Shown here piece after piece: positions 33,014-42,144 of a stretch of DNA of 64,000 bases (its first letter is position 1; every line of letters begins with the position of its first letter). This DNA is from Mycolicibacterium sp. BiH015. GTDB lineage: Bacteria; Actinomycetota; Actinomycetes; Mycobacteriales; Mycobacteriaceae. The notes beneath the pieces are model-generated. The model searched no databases. It was not told where the DNA came from and was given only the letters and a program-made list of their open reading frames with translations. The position numbers were made by a program, and so were the translations under genes. Where the stretch lies: contig NZ_JAQGCZ010000005.1 of assembly GCF_027706845.1 (NCBI RefSeq), positions 62,001 to 126,000 on the forward strand. Reading direction: 5' to 3'.

Positions 33014-35514
33014 CCGCGGCTCAATTGCGCGGCAAGGTACGGCGCAGTCCGGCTCGCCGTATTGGCGGCGACCACCGCCGGCGTACCGGCGACCACGACC
33101 GCACCGCCGTCGTCCCCACCGCCGGGACCGAGGTCGATGACGTGATCGGCGTTCGCCACCACCGACATGTCGTGTTCGGCGACCAGGACGGTGTTACCGG
33201 CGTCGACGAGGCGGTGCAGCTGTCGTTCCAGCAACTCCACGTCGGCCGGGTGCAATCCCGTGGTGGGCTCGTCGAGGACGTAGAGCGTGTGGCCGCGTTT
33301 GGCCCGTTGTAACTCGGTGGCCAGCTTGATACGCTGCGCCTCGCCGCCGGACAGTTCGGTCGCCGGTTGCCCGAGCCGAAGATACCCGAGCCCGACGTCC
33401 CGCAGAGTGGTCAAACTTCTTGCCGCCGCGGGCAGATCGCTCAGAAACTCCGCCGCCTGGTCGACAGTCTGGGCCAGCACGTCGGCGATCGTGCAGCCCC
33501 GGTAGGTGATCTCGAGGGTCTCCTCGGAGTAGCGCGCGCCGCCACACGACGGACACGTGGCGTAGGTGCCCGGCAGAAACAGCAACTCGACCGCCACGAA
33601 ACCCTCACCCTGACAGGTCGGGCAGCGGCCCTCGGCGACGTTGAACGAGAACCGTCCCGCGTTCCAACCTCGTCGACGCGCCTCGGCAGTGCCCGCGAAC
33701 GCCTTGCGGACGGCGTCGAAAAGCCCGGTGTAGGTTGCCAGGTTGGACCGCGGAGTACGTCCGATCGGTCGCTGGTCCACGGTGACGAGACGGCCGATCG
33801 CCTCCGCGCCCTCGACGGTGATCCCCATACTGCAATCGACGTCGATGTCGAGAACTTCGGCATCGCCGTCTGCGGCCTCGTCGACGGGTTCGACCGAATT
33901 GCCCAGTTGTCTGGCCATTACGTCGCCGAGCACCTTGCAGACCAGCGTCGACTTGCCCGACCCCGACACCCCGGTGACGGCTACGAATGCGCCCAGCGGG
34001 ATGTCGACATCGACATCGTGCAAGTTATGAAAAGTGATGCCGCTCAGCCGCATCAGTCCCGAGGGCGTGCGTGGGCCGTGCCGTGGTGGCGCTGTGTTGG
34101 CGAACAGGAACCGTCGGGTGACTGAGGGTTCGATGTCCGCGAGGCCGGCTACCGGCCCGCTGTAGAGCACGTCGCCACCAAGCTCGCCGGCGCCGGGGCC
34201 GACATCCACGATCCAGTCGGCGCGGCGCACGACGTCCATGTCGTGCTCGACCACGAACAGCGAATTCCCTGCGCGCCGAAGTCGCTCGAGAACGTCGAGC
34301 AACGGCTCGGCGTCGGCCGGATGCAGACCTGCCGACGGCTCGTCGAGCACATAGAGGACGCCGAACAGTCCGGCCCGCAGCTGGGTGGCCAGCCGCAGGC
34401 GTTGCAGTTCGCCGGGCGAGACCGTCGGAGTGCGGCGGTTCAGGCTCAGATATCCGAGCCCCAGGTCCACGAGCACGGCGATCCGGGCCACCAGATCGGC
34501 GGCAATCATGGTTGCCACTTCGGTGAATTCACCCGACTCGGCGGATTCGTAGGCCGCGGCAAATCCCGTCCTGATCGCCGCCGGCGACAGCACCTCGGTC
34601 AGCGCGGTCAGTGGCAGGGCCGCCAGCTCGGCGATGTTGCGGCCGGCGAAAGTCACCGCGAGTGCTTCGGGCCGCAGCCCGGAGCCGCCGCAGACAGGAC
34701 AATCGGTGCTGCGCACGAACTGCAGCACCCGGCGGCGCATCGCCGCGCTCTGCGAGTTGGCCAGCGTGTGGCGCACGTGGCGTTCGGCGCTGGAGAAGGT
34801 GCCGTTGTAGTAGTAATCCGCGGTGACCGGATGCTGGCTCGGGTCGATCTCGACGGTGGGCTGATCCTCGGTGAACAGGATCCAATCCCGCTGGCGCTTG
34901 GGGATTTTGCGCCACGGCCTGTCGATGTCGTAGCCGAGCGTGATGAGAATGTCCCGTAGGTTCTGCCCCTGCCAGGCGCCGGGCCAGGCCGCCACCGCGC
35001 CTTCGCGGATGGTCAGCGAGGGGTCGGGCACCAGCGTCTGTTCGGTCACCTCATGGATGCGGCCGAGACCGTGGCATGCCGGGCAGGCGCCGATCGAGGT
35101 GTTCGGCGAGAAGGCGTCGGAGTCGAGGCGTTCGGTGGCCCCCGGCGGATAGGTTCCGGCCCGGGAGTACAGCATGCGCAACAGGTTCGACAGCGTGGTG
35201 ACGGTACCGACGGTCGACCTTGATGTGGCGGTGCCGCGGCGCTGCTGTAGCGCGACCGCGGGCGGCAATCCGGTGATGTCGTCGACCTTCGGTGCGTCCT
35301 GGGGCAGCAGCAGGCGGCGCGCATATGGCGCGACCGACTCGAAGTAGCGGCGCTGGGCCTCGGCATAGATGGTGCCGAAAGCCAGCGAGGACTTGCCGGA
35401 TCCAGACACCCCGGTGAACGCCACGAACGAGTCACGCGGGGCGGCGACGTCGACGGATCTCAGATTGTGAACGCGCGATGCGTAGACGCGGATGTTGGGG
35501 TCCACCTCAACCAT
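33001..35514 (-). CDS. UvrA-like ABC ATPase paralogue (UvrA2 type)
   Basis: 837 residues, about 100 shorter than housekeeping UvrA. Two ABC modules: Walker A GVSGSGKSS and GVSGSGKST; zinc fingers CPACHGLG, CPVCGGSG and CPTCQGEG/CPSCGGAR. The second signature is standard (LSGGEAQRIKLATEL) but the first is altered to VSPGELQRLRLATQL. The shorter length suggests loss of part of the UvrB-binding region. UvrA2-type proteins are tied to drug resistance or DNA-adduct tolerance. The ATG at 35514 has AGGTG nine bases before and lies 15 bases after the GntR stop. Confidence 0.85.
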   Translation of the reverse strand: MVEVDPNIRVYASRVHNLRSVDVAAPRDSFVAFTGVSGSGKSSLAFGTIYAEAQRRYFESVAPYARRLLLPQDAPKVDDITGLPPAVALQQRRGTATSRSTVGTVTTLSNLLRMLYSRAGTYPPGATERLDSDAFSPNTSIGACPACHGLGRIHEVTEQTLVPDPSLTIREGAVAAWPGAWQGQNLRDILITLGYDIDRPWRKIPKRQRDWILFTEDQPTVEIDPSQHPVTADYYYNGTFSSAERHVRHTLANSQSAAMRRRVLQFVRSTDCPVCGGSGLRPEALAVTFAGRNIAELAALPLTALTEVLSPAAIRTGFAAAYESAESGEFTEVATMIAADLVARIAVLVDLGLGYLSLNRRTPTVSPGELQRLRLATQLRAGLFGVLYVLDEPSAGLHPADAEPLLDVLERLRRAGNSLFVVEHDMDVVRRADWIVDVGPGAGELGGDVLYSGPVAGLADIEPSVTRRFLFANTAPPRHGPRTPSGLMRLSGITFHNLHDVDVDIPLGAFVAVTGVSGSGKSTLVCKVLGDVMARQLGNSVEPVDEAADGDAEVLDIDVDCSMGITVEGAEAIGRLVTVDQRPIGRTPRSNLATYTGLFDAVRKAFAGTAEARRRGWNAGRFSFNVAEGRCPTCQGEGFVAVELLFLPGTYATCPSCGGARYSEETLEITYRGCTIADVLAQTVDQAAEFLSDLPAAARSLTTLRDVGLGYLRLGQPATELSGGEAQRIKLATELQRAKRGHTLYVLDEPTTGLHPADVELLERQLHRLVDAGNTVLVAEHDMSVVANADHVIDLGPGGGDDGGAVVVAGTPAVVAANTASRTAPYLAAQLSRGQLP

Positions 35515-35529
35515 TGTGGTGATCACCTG

Positions 35530-36243
35530 TCATGGCGCCGGGAGTTCGTCGACCACGGCGGAGGCGGCCTCGTCGATGATGGCGCGCATCGCCTCTTCGG
35601 CCTGCTTCGCCTCACCCATCCTGATCGCGCGCGCCACCTCGTCATGCAACGCGATCGCAGCGATCTTGGGCTTTTCCGGCATCATCCCGTGCTGAGTACG
35701 CCCGGTGAGTACTTCGTCGACCACCCCGGTCAATGCGCGGAACATCTCGTTGCCGCTGGCTTCGAGCAAGGTCTGATGAAAAAGCTTGTCAGCCAACAGG
35801 TATGAGGTGAGATCTCCGGATCGCCCGTGCACCACCATGTCGGACACCGCGGATGCCATGATGCGGCACTGGTGCGGTGTCGCCCGCTGCGCGGCCAGCG
35901 CCGCCGCCGCCGGCTCGAAGCCAAGGCGCAACTCCGACAGGGACGTCAGCAGGGCCGTGCGGTCCCCGACGTCCAGCCGCCATCGGATGAGCATCGGATC
36001 GAAGACGTTCCACTTCGCCGCGGGCTGAACGGTGATCCCGACCCGGCGCCGCGATTCGACCATTCCCATGGATTCGAGAACCCGAATCGCCTCCCGCGCG
36101 ACGCTGCGCGACACGCGATGCTCGGCGATCACCCCGTCAAGAGTGATAACGCGTCCGGGCGGGTATTGGCCGCACACGATGGCAGTCCCCAGGGCAGTCA
36201 GAAGACTGCCGTGGCGGGCGCCTCCGTAGGACCGATCGAGCAT
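35530..36243 (-). CDS. gntR: GntR-family (FadR/FCD) repressor of gluconate genes
   Basis: 237 residues from the ATG at 36243. Winged helix at the N-terminus (DGVIAEHRVSRSVAREAIRVLESMGMVESRRRVGITV), then an all-helical FCD ligand domain with likely metal His residues. The upstream CATCAT box stands six bases before the ATG, indicating a leaderless mRNA. It is divergent from gluconokinase and gluconate permease genes, so gluconate or 6-phosphogluconate is the likely effector. Confidence 0.85.
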   Translation of the reverse strand: MLDRSYGGARHGSLLTALGTAIVCGQYPPGRVITLDGVIAEHRVSRSVAREAIRVLESMGMVESRRRVGITVQPAAKWNVFDPMLIRWRLDVGDRTALLTSLSELRLGFEPAAAALAAQRATPHQCRIMASAVSDMVVHGRSGDLTSYLLADKLFHQTLLEASGNEMFRALTGVVDEVLTGRTQHGMMPEKPKIAAIALHDEVARAIRMGEAKQAEEAMRAIIDEAASAVVDELPAP

Positions 36244-36249
36244 TGCTGA

Positions 36250-36255
36250 ATGATG
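36250..36255 (-). promoter_or_regulatory. -10 box of leaderless gntR
   Basis: Minus strand CATCAT, six bases, then ATG at 36243. No Shine-Dalgarno is present. Confidence 0.45.
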
Positions 36256-36275
36256 CCAGATTGGCGGCCCGTCGG

Positions 36276-36353
36276 TTGTATGACATGACTTTCTTCGCAT
36301 GCCCCTTGCATTAGTATGATCTTTGAGGCACCATCATGTGACGTCAGCCACAT
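36276..36353. promoter_or_regulatory. gntR-gntK control region with candidate operators
   Basis: TTGTATGACAT at 36276-36286 is close to the FadR-type pattern TNGTNNNACNA. A second GTATGA occurs at 36314-36319, within the -10 TATGAT (36315-36320) of gntK. ATGTG-N8-CACAT at 36336-36353 is an inverted repeat downstream of that start. Any of these may bind the GntR protein; none is proven. Confidence 0.35.
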
Positions 36354-36370
36354 CAGATGGGTCATGGGAT

Positions 36371-36862
36371 ATGTCGTCACCAATCGTCGTCATGGGAGTT
36401 TCGGGGTCGGGCAAGTCGACCGTCGGCGCCGCTCTCGCGCAGCGGCTGCGCGTCCCCTTCGCCGATGCGGACGACTTCCACCCTCCGGAGAACATCGCCA
36501 AGATGACCGCCGGCCACCCACTCGACGACGCGGATCGGTATCCCTGGCTGGAGGCGATCGGTGACTGGTTGGCCCAGCACCCCGACGGCGGGGTGATGAG
36601 CTGCTCGGCCCTCAAACGCGTCTACCGGGATCAGTTGCGGCAGCACCGCGCCGACATCGAATTCCTGCACCTGGCGGGCTCCCCGGAGACGATCGGCCGG
36701 CGACAGGCAAGCCGCCCCGGGCATTTCATGCCCGCGGCACTGCTCGCCTCCCAATTCGAGACGCTGGAACCGCTGGAGCCCGACGAGCGGGGCGTCGCCA
36801 TCGACGTGGATCAGAGCATCGATTCGATCGTCGACTCGTACATCGCCACAACACATTCGTAG
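36371..36862 (+). CDS. gntK: gluconokinase
   Basis: 163 residues, the usual length. Walker A GVSGSGKST, then the family signature PFADADDFHPPENIAKMTAGHPLDD, and a lid region with RPGHFMPAALLASQFETLEPL. It phosphorylates D-gluconate to 6-phosphogluconate with ATP, feeding the pentose phosphate pathway. It lies 39 bases before the permease gene on the same strand and is divergent from gntR. Confidence 0.93.
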   Translation: MSSPIVVMGVSGSGKSTVGAALAQRLRVPFADADDFHPPENIAKMTAGHPLDDADRYPWLEAIGDWLAQHPDGGVMSCSALKRVYRDQLRQHRADIEFLHLAGSPETIGRRQASRPGHFMPAALLASQFETLEPLEPDERGVAIDVDQSIDSIVDSYIATTHS

Positions 36863-36901
36863 CCACAACAGTTCACGACACCACCACGGATAGGGGATCT
36901 C

Positions 36902-38329
36902 ATGGAGGCCATTGATCCGGCATACGGCACAACAACCCTGCTGCTGATCGCGGCCGGTGCTGTCGCGCTGCTGCTGTTTCTCATCATCAAAGTCAAGCTG
37001 CACGCGTTCGTCGCGCTCGTCCTGGTGAGCGCGCTGACCGCGCTGGCCGCCGGCATTCCGGTCGCCGATGTCCCCAGCGCTCTGACGTCCGGCTTCTCCA
37101 ACACGCTGGGTTCGGTGGCCCTGCTGGTCGGATTCGGCGTCATGATCGGTCGGCTACTCGAAATCACCGGGGGCGCACAAGTTCTCGCGGACACCCTGAT
37201 AGGGCGGTTCGGGGAGAAGCGAGCCCCGCTCGCCCTCGGCATCGCCGCACTGCTGTTCGGTTTCCCGATCTTCTTCGACGCCGGACTGGTGGTCTTCCTA
37301 CCCATCATCATCACGGTCGCTCGACGCTTCCGTGGCTCGGTCCTGCTGTACGCATTCCCGGCGGCCGGCGCCTTCGCAGCCATGCATGCGCTGGTTCCAC
37401 CGCACCCGGGTCCCGTGGCGGCCTCGGAGTTGCTCGGCGCCAACATCGGCCTGACCCTGATCATCGGCGTCCCGGTCGCCGTCGTGGCGTGGTACGTCGG
37501 CGCATTCCTGGTGTCTCAGTTCATCGGCCGCAAGGTGTACGTCGATGTCCCCACCTCGCTGTTCGGCGAGATCAACGGGGGACGCGCTGCCGACGACACC
37601 GGCGACGGCGTGTCGGCCGGTACGACGTCCACCACCACCCGCACCGCCCCCGCCTTCGCCACCGTCCTCGGTGTGCTGCTGCTGCCGTTCGTGCTGATCT
37701 CGTTCAACACCGTGATCGACACTCTGATGACCGCCGGGGTCATCGAAGAGGGCGCCACGTGGGCGGAATTCCTGAAATTGCTCGGCACCACGTCGATTGC
37801 ATTGCTGATCACCGTGATCGTGGCGACGCTGGTACTGGGTCTGCGTGGCCGCTCGATGGCCGACGTGACCGACATCCTCGACGGCGCGCTCGGGCCGATC
37901 TGCGCCATCATTCTCATCACGGGCGCCGGTGGCATGTTCGGCGGCGTTCTGCGAACCAGCGGCATCGGCGACGCGCTCAGCAGCTCGCTGTCGAATCTCG
38001 GTATCTCGCTGATACTCCAGGCCTTCATCATCTCGACGCTGCTGCGTGTGGCACAGGGTTCGGCGACCGTCGCGCTGACGACGACGGCGGGGCTTCTCAG
38101 CGCATCCGTCGCCGCAGCCGGTCTCAGCAGTGTCCAGCTCACCGCGCTGGTGATGGCCATCGCAGCAGGCGCGACCGTGCTGTCTCACGTCAACGACTCG
38201 GGCTTCTGGCTGGTCAGCCGCTTCTTCGGCATGGACGTCAAGACGACGTTGAAGACGTGGACCGTGCTGGAGACCACGCTCGGGTTGAGCGCTTTCGTGC
38301 TCAGCCTCGGGTTGTGGGCCATCGGCTGA
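36902..38329 (+). CDS. gntP: GntP-family gluconate:H+ symporter
   Basis: 475 residues with about 13 hydrophobic segments and GntP signatures (VALLVGFGVMIGRLLEITGGAQVLAD; ALFGFPIFFDAGLVVFLPI with local variation; HALVPPHPGP). AGGGGA stands before the ATG. It imports gluconate for the kinase just upstream. The gene set is complete for gluconate use. Confidence 0.9.
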   Translation: MEAIDPAYGTTTLLLIAAGAVALLLFLIIKVKLHAFVALVLVSALTALAAGIPVADVPSALTSGFSNTLGSVALLVGFGVMIGRLLEITGGAQVLADTLIGRFGEKRAPLALGIAALLFGFPIFFDAGLVVFLPIIITVARRFRGSVLLYAFPAAGAFAAMHALVPPHPGPVAASELLGANIGLTLIIGVPVAVVAWYVGAFLVSQFIGRKVYVDVPTSLFGEINGGRAADDTGDGVSAGTTSTTTRTAPAFATVLGVLLLPFVLISFNTVIDTLMTAGVIEEGATWAEFLKLLGTTSIALLITVIVATLVLGLRGRSMADVTDILDGALGPICAIILITGAGGMFGGVLRTSGIGDALSSSLSNLGISLILQAFIISTLLRVAQGSATVALTTTAGLLSASVAAAGLSSVQLTALVMAIAAGATVLSHVNDSGFWLVSRFFGMDVKTTLKTWTVLETTLGLSAFVLSLGLWAIG

Positions 38330-38379
38330 CCACCGGCGTGTCCGGCCCGAGATCACGCCAGTCACAGCAATCACTTTGT

Positions 38380-38385
38380 TAACAT
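38380..38385 (+). promoter_or_regulatory. -10 box of leaderless DUF1906 gene
   Basis: TAACAT ends six bases before the GTG at 38392 and no Shine-Dalgarno is present. Confidence 0.5.
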
Positions 38386-38391
38386 CGCGCG

Positions 38392-39159
38392 GTGTCGATC
38401 TCCCGGCGCGACGCGCTGCGCTACGCCGCGGCGGCGGCGGCATTCGCCGGATTCGGTGCGACATCCGGCATCCGCTCGCCCGCCGCGTCGGCCGCCGCCC
38501 CCACGCTGATCGACTTCGCGATGCGTCAGATCCCGGCGCAGGACATCCGCGCCGCCGGCCATGCCGGGGTGATCAACTACGTCTCGACGTCGCGGCCCGG
38601 CTCGAACTTCGGCGCCAAGCCGATCACCCTGCCGTATGCAAAGCAGCTCACCGCCGCGGGACTGGTGATCGTCAGCAACTATCAGTACGGAAAACCGGGA
38701 GGAACGGCTCCCTCCGATTTCACCCGCGGGTACCCCGGCGGCGTGGCCGACGCCCGCACCGCCTGGGCGCTGCACAGCGCCGCCGGCGGTGGCAAGAGCG
38801 CGCCGATCTATTTCAGCGTCGACGACGACATCGACCGGGACACCTGGAACCGGCTGGCGCTGCCGTGGTTTCGCGGTATCAACTCCGTCATCGGGGTTCA
38901 GCGCACCGGAATCTACGCCGGCATCCGACCGTGTACGTGGGCCGCGGCCGACGGCGTGATCGGCAGGTCGGGAACGGCGGGTCGAGTGTGGGCCTGGCAG
39001 ACGCGATCCTGGTCCAACGGCCAGATCTATCCGCCCGCAGTGCTCTATCAGCGCATCATCGACACTGCGTCGAATCCGGGACCGGTTGTCGGGGGCATCC
39101 GCGTCGATGTCAACGATGTGCTCGCCCAGGATTGCGGCCAGTGGAACTTCCACCCCTAG
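38392..39159 (+). CDS. Tat-exported DUF1906 glycoside-hydrolase-like protein (Rv2525c-like)
   Basis: 255 residues, GTG start. Twin-arginine signal SRRDALRYAAAAAAFAGF cleaved near ASAAAP, then a TIM-barrel-like DUF1906 domain (IDFAMRQIPAQDIRAAGHAGVINYVS; APIYFSVDDDID). M. tuberculosis Rv2525c is a Tat substrate of this family affecting the cell wall and beta-lactam sensitivity. The Asp-rich FSVDDDID segment holds candidate catalytic acids. Confidence 0.87.
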   Translation: MSISRRDALRYAAAAAAFAGFGATSGIRSPAASAAAPTLIDFAMRQIPAQDIRAAGHAGVINYVSTSRPGSNFGAKPITLPYAKQLTAAGLVIVSNYQYGKPGGTAPSDFTRGYPGGVADARTAWALHSAAGGGKSAPIYFSVDDDIDRDTWNRLALPWFRGINSVIGVQRTGIYAGIRPCTWAAADGVIGRSGTAGRVWAWQTRSWSNGQIYPPAVLYQRIIDTASNPGPVVGGIRVDVNDVLAQDCGQWNFHP

Positions 39160-39193
39160 GAATACGGGCCGACAGCCGACTGTTGCCGCCGTC

Positions 39194-39862
39194 ATGAACA
39201 TCGGCATCATCGGGGCGGGGCACATCGGCGGCACGTTGACCCGGCGGCTTCGTGGACTCGGCCATGACGTGCGGGTGGCGAATTCGCGGTCCCCCGAGAC
39301 GCTCGCAGACCTCGTCGGCGAGACCGGGGCCACCGCGGTATGGGCCGAGGATGCTGCGGCCGACGCAGATCTTGTCATCCTGAGCATTCCGCAGAAGAAC
39401 GTGCCCGACCTCGTCGACGGAATCGTCGACGCACGCAGGCCGGGCGCGCCGGTGATCGAGACGAACAATTACTACCCGCAGCAGCGCGACGGTGAGATCG
39501 CCGATATCGAGGACGGTCAGGTCGAGAGCGCGTGGGTCGCCGAGCAGATCGGCGCACCGGTCTACAAAGTTTTCAACGGCATTTTCTGGAAGCACCTGCT
39601 CGAGCGCGGCACTCCCAGCGGGACACCGAACCGCATCGCGCTTCCCGTCGCCGGCGAGGACGGAGCCGGGCGCGACCTCGTCCACGGCATCGTCGACGCA
39701 CTCGGATTCGATCCCGTCGACGCGGGTCCGATTGCGGAGTCGTGGCGGCAGCAACCCGGAACACCGGTGTACGGCAAGGACTTCGACGCGGAGCGGACTC
39801 GTGAGGCGCTCGCACAGGCGACCCCCGAGCGAACCGCGGAGTGGAGCGCGCGCACGGTTTAG
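39194..39862 (+). CDS. NADPH-dependent F420-reductase-family oxidoreductase
   Basis: 222 residues from the ATG at 39194. A Rossmann start IGIIGAGHIGGTLTRRL, NADPH-type loop VANSRSPETL, and a family C-terminus (WVAEQIGAPVYKVFNGIFWKHLLERG). It resembles F420H2:NADP+ oxidoreductase-like proteins; whether it uses F420 or another substrate is unknown. Its stop overlaps the convergent gene by four bases. Confidence 0.8.
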   Translation: MNIGIIGAGHIGGTLTRRLRGLGHDVRVANSRSPETLADLVGETGATAVWAEDAAADADLVILSIPQKNVPDLVDGIVDARRPGAPVIETNNYYPQQRDGEIADIEDGQVESAWVAEQIGAPVYKVFNGIFWKHLLERGTPSGTPNRIALPVAGEDGAGRDLVHGIVDALGFDPVDAGPIAESWRQQPGTPVYGKDFDAERTREALAQATPERTAEWSARTV

Positions 39863-40923
39863 CGGCGCGGCGTCACCGTGATGTGCACGTGGTCGTAGTG
39901 TCCGTAGCCCGAGGCTTGTGGACCGGCCGGGGTGTAATAGGTGCCCCGCCAGATCACGTCCTGGAGCCCGAACCGGCCCGCGTTGCTCATGGCGAACGCG
40001 AGGATCTGGTCACCCAGCGCGATGCCCTCGGGGCTGTCGGGATTCGGGATCATGATGTCGATCGCGAGACCGCTCGGATGCCACGGCTTGGAGTCGGGCC
40101 TGACGCCGTCGATGTCGGAGATCTGCGGGAACTGCCGGCTGACGGCACGAGCCGCGAGGACGGCGTTGGGCTGAAGTCCGGCCTCGTACGCGACGCCGAC
40201 GGGCAACGCCTCGGGATTGTCCGGAAGGGCCACCGGCGGCGGCGGTGGGGCGACGTCGCCGGGAGGCACCACGGGCAGCGCAGCCGGCGGGGGTGCGCTG
40301 TCGACGATCGCCTGCTGTTGCGGCGTCAGCGCCGCATACTGTGCCTCGGCGGCGGCGATCTGCCGCAACAACTCGCTGAGCTTGGCCTGCAGCTCCGCCC
40401 GAACCGCTTCGGCCGACTCGACCGCGGCACCGGCCTCGGCCGCGGATTTCTCGGACGCCGTGGCGGCGAGGGCAGCACGTTCCCGTGCCGAGTGGTACGC
40501 CTTCATCTGATCGGCGATGCGGGTGCCGACGGTGCGCTGCATCGACAGCTGATCGATCAGCTGCTGGGGGGACGAGGCGGTCAACAGCCCCGCGAACTGT
40601 CCATCTCGCCCGCTCGTATAGTCCATCGCCGCGATCCGGTCGACGGCAGCCTGATACGGCTCAAGCTGGTCGTTGGCGATCTGGAGAGCCGCCAGGTCGG
40701 CGCGGTGGCGTTCGACTGCGGCCGTTTGCTCGGCCAGCTTGGCGTCGGCATCGCGCTGCGCCGCGGTCACCGCCTCGCGGCTCTGCACGGCCTGCTGGGA
40801 CAGCTCGTTGAGCCGGGCCAACGCGTCAGCTGCGGGGTCGGCATCCACCATTCCCGCGGGCACGCCAAGAACCAGGATCGCGGTCACCGAACCGCACACC
40901 GTTCGCCGAAGAGTCTGGCGCAT
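39859..40923 (-). CDS. secreted coiled-coil protein with M15-like C-terminal domain
   Basis: 354 residues (GTG at 40932 or 40944 are alternative starts). A signal peptide (TVCGSVTAILVLGVPAGMVDA) is followed by a long coiled coil (about 35-200), a Pro-rich hinge (PPPAALPVVPPGDVAPPPPP) and a C-terminal domain with HPSGLAIDIM and GYGHYDHVHITV, the H-D/HxH pattern of zinc peptidoglycan hydrolases or VldE/ARB_07466-like domains. The layout is like RipA/EnvC-type division proteins, but with a different end domain. Probable role in cell wall remodelling. Confidence 0.78.
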   Translation of the reverse strand: MRQTLRRTVCGSVTAILVLGVPAGMVDADPAADALARLNELSQQAVQSREAVTAAQRDADAKLAEQTAAVERHRADLAALQIANDQLEPYQAAVDRIAAMDYTSGRDGQFAGLLTASSPQQLIDQLSMQRTVGTRIADQMKAYHSARERAALAATASEKSAAEAGAAVESAEAVRAELQAKLSELLRQIAAAEAQYAALTPQQQAIVDSAPPPAALPVVPPGDVAPPPPPVALPDNPEALPVGVAYEAGLQPNAVLAARAVSRQFPQISDIDGVRPDSKPWHPSGLAIDIMIPNPDSPEGIALGDQILAFAMSNAGRFGLQDVIWRGTYYTPAGPQASGYGHYDHVHITVTPRR

Positions 40924-41128
40924 CCGGGTCACGCGGACAGTCACGATCCTTCGGTTGAGGACCTCACGGCCCGGCTGGAGATGACTGGGAAAGGCTACGA
41001 ACTGACGACGACGATGTCTACTCGTCCGCTCCGCGAGGCCGAGCCACCTCGGTTGATGCCGATTAACCTGGGTATTAGGTAGGGGCTTGGTCCCGCCGCC
41101 CCGCTTCACGAAAGTCTTGGAGGAACTC

Positions 41129-42034
41129 ATGCCTCGGCAGTTGCCCATTCGTGCGATGACGGCGACGGCACTCATGTCGGTCGCGCTCCTCGCGACCGGC
41201 TGCGAGGCACGGGTCCACGGCTCGCCCCCGGCATCCGAGCACGTCCCGCAGGCACCAGCCATCGCGCCGCAGGCTCCACCCGCGCAGCCCACGGCGCCTC
41301 TTCCCGGGCTCGATGCCCGCGTCAAAGAGGCCTCGGCCGATGCGGCTGCCTCCGGAGCCGAGATCGACGTCGCGGTGCTCGACCGCACCACCGGCCAGAT
41401 CGCCTCCAGCGGCGCCGACTCGTCCTTCCCCATCGCATCTGTGGTGAAGCTCTTCATCGCCGACGATCTGCTGTTGCAGGAGTCCGAAGGCAAGACGTCG
41501 CTGTCGGCGGGCGACCGTGCGGCCTTGGACAGGATGCTGAGGTCATCCGATGACAGTGCGGCGCAGAACTTTTGGGACCGAAGCGGTGGAAGCGCGATCA
41601 TCGCCAGGATCAAGGCACGGTACGGATTGGGGGGCACGGTGGCGCCCTGGAACGGGCACTGGGACGTGACCACGAGTACCGCGAACGACCTCGTCCGCTA
41701 TTACGACATGTTGTTGGACGGAACCGGTGGGCTGCCGCAGGACAAGGCCGATCTCATCCTCGGCGACCTCGCGCAGTCCACGCCGACGGGACTCGACGGG
41801 TACCCACAGCGGTTCGGCATTCCGGACGGTCTCTACGCCGAACCGGTCGCAGTCAAACAGGGCTGGTTCTGTTGCTGGAACGGCGGCAACCAGTTGCACG
41901 TGTCGACCGGCGTGATCGGTCCCGATCGGCGTTACGCGATGGCGATTGGATCGCTGGATCCGACCGGGGAGGCCGCCGCGCGCGAGAACATCACCAACGC
42001 CGTCAAGACGATCTTCCCGGGCGGAAAGATCTGA
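41129..42034 (+). CDS. class A beta-lactamase-like lipoprotein (LppW-like)
   Basis: 301 residues, ATG with GGAGG five bases upstream. Lipobox LLATGC, then Ala/Pro-rich linker and a beta-lactamase fold: SVVK in the nucleophile helix, SSDDSA in place of SDN, and KQGWFC in place of KTG. The weakened motifs suggest it is no efficient penicillinase. It resembles LppW (Rv2905), a lipoprotein of unknown function. Two Cys in GWFCCWNGG are unusual for the fold. Confidence 0.82.
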   Translation: MPRQLPIRAMTATALMSVALLATGCEARVHGSPPASEHVPQAPAIAPQAPPAQPTAPLPGLDARVKEASADAAASGAEIDVAVLDRTTGQIASSGADSSFPIASVVKLFIADDLLLQESEGKTSLSAGDRAALDRMLRSSDDSAAQNFWDRSGGSAIIARIKARYGLGGTVAPWNGHWDVTTSTANDLVRYYDMLLDGTGGLPQDKADLILGDLAQSTPTGLDGYPQRFGIPDGLYAEPVAVKQGWFCCWNGGNQLHVSTGVIGPDRRYAMAIGSLDPTGEAAARENITNAVKTIFPGGKI

Positions 42035-42144
42035 GCCGCCCGGCGGGGCCCCGAACGATTTGCTGACGTCGTCCGCGCAAGGCGCGGTGATTCCGGTTGC
42101 GCACGTATCATCACAGGACCGGAATCCGAAGCGGAAGGGACGCG

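Noticed and set aside
37298..38464. A 388-codon minus-strand frame opposite gntP
   Set aside because: Arg/Gln/Asp-rich shadow with no domain; the plus strand has GntP signatures.
40924..41673. Upstream extension of the coiled-coil secreted protein
   Set aside because: It would overlap the LppW-like gene on the other strand and bury the signal peptide; starts at 40923-40944 give a proper secreted protein.
31565..42034. The two beta-lactamase-fold proteins as true antibiotic-resistance beta-lactamases
   Set aside because: Both are lipoproteins with class C/PBP-like or weakened class A motifs and resemble esterase-like or LppW-like proteins, not BlaC.
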